Assembly (NCBI GenBank): GCA_900754745.1
Contig: CAAEEB010000021.1
Location: 1-9,426 of the forward strand
Length of the DNA: 9,426 bases
Reading direction: 5' to 3'
Source of the DNA: an uncultured Collinsella sp.
GTDB taxonomy: Bacteria > Actinomycetota > Coriobacteriia > Coriobacteriales > Coriobacteriaceae
The position numbers were made by a program, and so were the translations under genes. The notes beneath the pieces are model-generated. The model ran no database searches and was not told where the DNA came from. It saw only the letters and a program-made list of their open reading frames with translations. Positions 7,351-9,426 of this stretch are shown piece after piece; position 1 is the first letter of the stretch; each line of letters begins with the position of its first letter.

Positions 7351-8698
7351 TATGCGCGACGAACGCGCGGAGACAGGAGCTGGAGCGCCGGTGGCAACGC
7401 AGACCTTCGATGTGGTCATCATCGGAGGCGGCCCCGCCGGCATGGCTGCCGCGCTTGCCGCGCACAAGGCCGGCGCGCGCGTGGCCATCGTGGAGCGCGA
7501 GCAGCACTTGGGCGGCATCCTGCGCCAGTGCATTCACCCCGGCTTTGGCCTTTCGCACTTTAAGCAGGAACTCACCGGCCCCGAGTATGCTCAGCGCTTT
7601 ATCGACCAGGTGCGCGCGACCGACATTGCGCTGTTCTTGGACAGCATGGTGCTTGGGATTGATTCGGGCGAGTCCACGGAAGACGCCACACCCCACACCG
7701 TCACGCTCATGAATCCCTCCGGTATGCTGCAGCTCACCGGGCGTGCGGTCGTCCTTGCCATGGGTTGCCGCGAGCGCACCCGCAGCGAGATCAAGATTCC
7801 TGGCAGCCGACCCGCCGGCGTGTTTACGGCCGGCCTGGCGCAGCGATACATCAACATCGAGAACCTCAAACCCGGCTCGCGCGCCGTCATTTTGGGCTCG
7901 GGCGACATCGGGCTTATCATGGCGCGTCGTTGCACACTCGAGGGGATTTCGGTCGAGGGCGTGTACGAGCTCATGCCGTACGCCAACGGTCTGCGCCGCA
8001 ACGTCAAGAACTGCCTGGACGACTTTGGCATTCCGCTGCACCTGTCCACCACCGTCACACGCGTGATCGGGCACGACCGCGTTGAGGCCGTCGAAGTGAG
8101 CCAAGTCGACGAGCACCTTGCACCCATTCCGGGAACCGAGCGCGTTGTTCCGTGCGACACGCTACTGCTTTCGGTGGGTCTGATTCCCGAAAACAAGCTT
8201 TCGGTTGCCGCGGGCGTGGAGCTGGACCCACGTACGCGCGGCGCCGTAGTGGACCAGAGTCTGCAGACGGGCGTGCCGGGCATATTTGCCTGCGGCAACG
8301 TGCTCCATGTGCACGACCTGGCAGACAATGTGACGACTGAGTCCGAGCGTGCCGGTGCGGCTGCGGCGGCGTGGGCGCTGGGCGGCGGCGCCGGGGCGAG
8401 CGCTGCGGGCACGGGTTGCCAACTCACGGTCTCCCCCGCCGGTATCGCGGGCTACGCGCTGCCGGGGCGCATTACGGCGGTCGGGCTCACCAAGGCCAAC
8501 TTCCGCGTGCGCCGGCCGGTTGATGCCGCCCGCGTGCGTATCATGGCCAACGGCGAAGAGCTGTTTGCGGGCAAGGTTCGTCCGTTTAAGCCGAGTGTCA
8601 TGGAGAGCTTCCCGCTGCCGGCAAAGGTTATCCAACAAGCGCTCGACCTAGGTGCCAATGAGATTGTTCTTTCCGTCGATCCCGTCGAGGAGGCATAA
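7337..8698 (+). CDS. FAD/NAD(P)-dependent oxidoreductase, partner of the GlpA-type dehydrogenase
   Basis: This 453-residue flavoprotein has the two-dinucleotide-domain fold of the pyridine nucleotide-disulfide reductase family. An N-terminal extension of about 23 residues precedes the FAD motif GGGPAG (30-35). A second nucleotide-binding motif GSGDIG lies at 187-192, and the distal FAD motif GIFACGNV at 315-322. The region QCIHPGFGLSHF (64-75) has a lone Cys65 rather than the CxxxxC redox pair of classical disulfide reductases. The C-terminal part (about 360-453) is a small domain typical of this subgroup. It probably passes electrons between the GlpA-type protein and NAD(P) or an Fe-S carrier. 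The ATG at 7337 lies inside the previous gene, with AAGGGGG upstream, which suggests translational coupling. The gene ends 4 bases before the DUF1667 start. Confidence 0.88.
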   Translation: MATLDMRDERAETGAGAPVATQTFDVVIIGGGPAGMAAALAAHKAGARVAIVEREQHLGGILRQCIHPGFGLSHFKQELTGPEYAQRFIDQVRATDIALFLDSMVLGIDSGESTEDATPHTVTLMNPSGMLQLTGRAVVLAMGCRERTRSEIKIPGSRPAGVFTAGLAQRYINIENLKPGSRAVILGSGDIGLIMARRCTLEGISVEGVYELMPYANGLRRNVKNCLDDFGIPLHLSTTVTRVIGHDRVEAVEVSQVDEHLAPIPGTERVVPCDTLLLSVGLIPENKLSVAAGVELDPRTRGAVVDQSLQTGVPGIFACGNVLHVHDLADNVTTESERAGAAAAAWALGGGAGASAAGTGCQLTVSPAGIAGYALPGRITAVGLTKANFRVRRPVDAARVRIMANGEELFAGKVRPFKPSVMESFPLPAKVIQQALDLGANEIVLSVDPVEEA

Positions 8699-8702
8699 GG
8701 CC

Positions 8703-9170
8703 ATGAGCGATACCGTGATTGAGACGTTACAGTTCAACTGCACCACCTGCCCGTCCGAGTGTCTCCTGACCGTGGAAGTCGAGCGCGAGACGGACGGCAG
8801 CGTGGCAGCGGTGAGTTCCGTGACCGGCAACAGCTGTCCGCGCGGCGATAAGTTTGCGCACCAGGAGCTCACCTGCCCCATGCGCGTGCTCACCACCACT
8901 GTTGCCGTATCCGGCGGAGACGAGGCACTACTGCCCGTTCGCACGGCCGAAGCCATCCCGCTGGAACTCCACGCCCAAGCGATGGACCTCATCCGCGGCC
9001 TCGTCGTCAACGCCCCCATCCGCATGGGTGACGTAATCCTCTCCAACCTCCTAGACACCAACATCAACCTCATCGCCAGCATGGACATCGACCCAGCCAA
9101 GGTAGCTCATTTGAGACGGGGCTCTTTTAGCTACCCCGCCATCCACCCCGCCCCTCCTCAATTGCGGTGA
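8703..9170 (+). CDS. DUF1667 cysteine-rich protein with an unusual C-terminal tail
   Basis: This is a small cytoplasmic protein of the DUF1667 family, the usual third member of this redox trio and a likely Fe-S or zinc-carrying electron-transfer partner. The start is the ATG at 8703 behind GGAGG. The 155-residue reading has CTTCPSEC with Cys13, Cys16 and Cys20, then Cys45 in GNSCPRG and Cys58, followed by the family's VLTTTVAV and APIRMGDVILSN segments. Family members normally end soon after the part equivalent to residue 125-132. Here the frame continues for about 23 residues from Lys133 through DNA that is part of short inverted repeats (9101-9135), and its TGA stop is inside the left arm of another hairpin (9162-9181). 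The tail is therefore probably derived from inserted repeat DNA and not functional. The core call is firm. Confidence 0.87.
   Translation: MSDTVIETLQFNCTTCPSECLLTVEVERETDGSVAAVSSVTGNSCPRGDKFAHQELTCPMRVLTTTVAVSGGDEALLPVRTAEAIPLELHAQAMDLIRGLVVNAPIRMGDVILSNLLDTNINLIASMDIDPAKVAHLRRGSFSYPAIHPAPPQLR
9101..9135. repeat. Short inverted-repeat element at the end of the DUF1667 gene
   Basis: GGTAGCT (9101-9107) and AGCTACC (9129-9135) pair perfectly around a 21-base centre that contains GGGGCTCTTTT. The frame of the DUF1667 gene crosses it. It may be a dispersed hairpin element or a terminator remnant. Confidence 0.5.
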
Positions 9171-9224
9171 AATAGTTCCTGATTTCCGCCAAAACCCCGG
9201 CATCCAGGAACTATTCCACCGCAA
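9162..9224. repeat. Long hairpin element with 20-bp arms
   Basis: The arms at 9162-9181 and 9205-9224 are complementary at 19 of 20 positions, around a 23-base loop that contains CCAAAACCCC. The single mismatch falls in the TGA that stops the DUF1667 frame. No U-run follows, so it does not look like a simple intrinsic terminator. The arm and loop lengths are close to those of the hairpin units in the 5411-5710 array. Confidence 0.85.
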
Positions 9225-9426
9225 CTATCCTTGGAATTGGTATTTAGCTTGTGCCTACTTTAGTGCCATTTCAAAACTATGCCGGATTACGGGGCTGATT
9301 CGGAGACCCCCCATCCATACCGGCAATTTTCGATTTTTGATAAGCCGTCTACCTGCACTGATAATTGTTCTCGGGGGAAGCGGGCACTGCGGGGCGCGGC
9401 GACAGCGCGCGATTTCCGCGTCGCAG
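9225..9426. other. Downstream intergenic tail
   Basis: Apart from the imperfect hairpin at 9280-9325, nothing is recognised. From about 9380 the sequence becomes very GC-rich and might be the end of a minus-strand gene outside the window, but fewer than 30 codons are visible and no family can be named. Confidence 0.3.
9280..9325 (+). terminator. Imperfect hairpin followed by T-rich sequence, possible terminator or repeat element
   Basis: TGCCGG (9280-9285) and CCGGCA (9320-9325) pair, with GGGG and CCCC facing each other inside, and ATTTTCGATTTTT follows on the plus strand. It could end the redox operon. The stem is interrupted, so the call is weak. Confidence 0.35.

Noticed and set aside
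7172..8116. Minus-strand frame opposite the two flavoprotein genes
   Set aside because: It is an antisense shadow of the operon, with no ribosome binding site or family features.

Overview
The window looks like a piece of a GC-rich chromosome from a gut actinobacterium of the class Coriobacteriia, most likely Collinsella. This is an inference from gene content and protein resemblance (a LoaP-like regulator heading a surface-polysaccharide operon, a threonyl-tRNA synthetase without a TGS domain, and a three-gene anaerobic glycerol-3-phosphate dehydrogenase-like set). No database search was possible. No rRNA, tRNA, insertion sequence, integrase or CRISPR array was seen.

Left part (1-2867, minus strand): the head of an exopolysaccharide or capsule operon, read right to left. 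Its order is a NusG-family antiterminator of the LoaP type, a priming sugar-phosphate transferase, then UDP-glucose 6-dehydrogenase, which runs off the left edge. The leader upstream of loaP is unusual. A candidate promoter lies between two copies of a 15-bp sequence in inverted orientation (2634-2648 and 2741-2755), and a perfect 9-bp hairpin sits just before the loaP ribosome binding site. Two tandem terminators separate this leader from thrS.

Middle part (2868-5311, minus strand): thrS with a clear promoter (4702-4729), preceded by a small two-helix membrane protein with a double zinc ribbon.

Divergent intergenic region (5312-5877): the most striking structure in the window. Eight copies of a 16-bp repeat alternate in orientation on an exact 80-bp period, so that four hairpin units form with constant-length but variable loops. 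Between this array and the next gene are two adjacent short dyads that may be operators.

Right part (5878-9170, plus strand): a tightly packed operon of three redox genes. They are a GlpA-type FAD dehydrogenase with a C-terminal BFD-like iron-sulfur domain, an FAD/NAD(P) disulfide-reductase-fold oxidoreductase, and a DUF1667 cysteine-rich protein. Together they resemble the alternative anaerobic glycerol-3-phosphate dehydrogenase modules that pass electrons from FAD through Fe-S centres. The DUF1667 frame runs at its 3' end into short inverted-repeat elements, and the last 250 bases hold further hairpin-type elements but no recognised gene.
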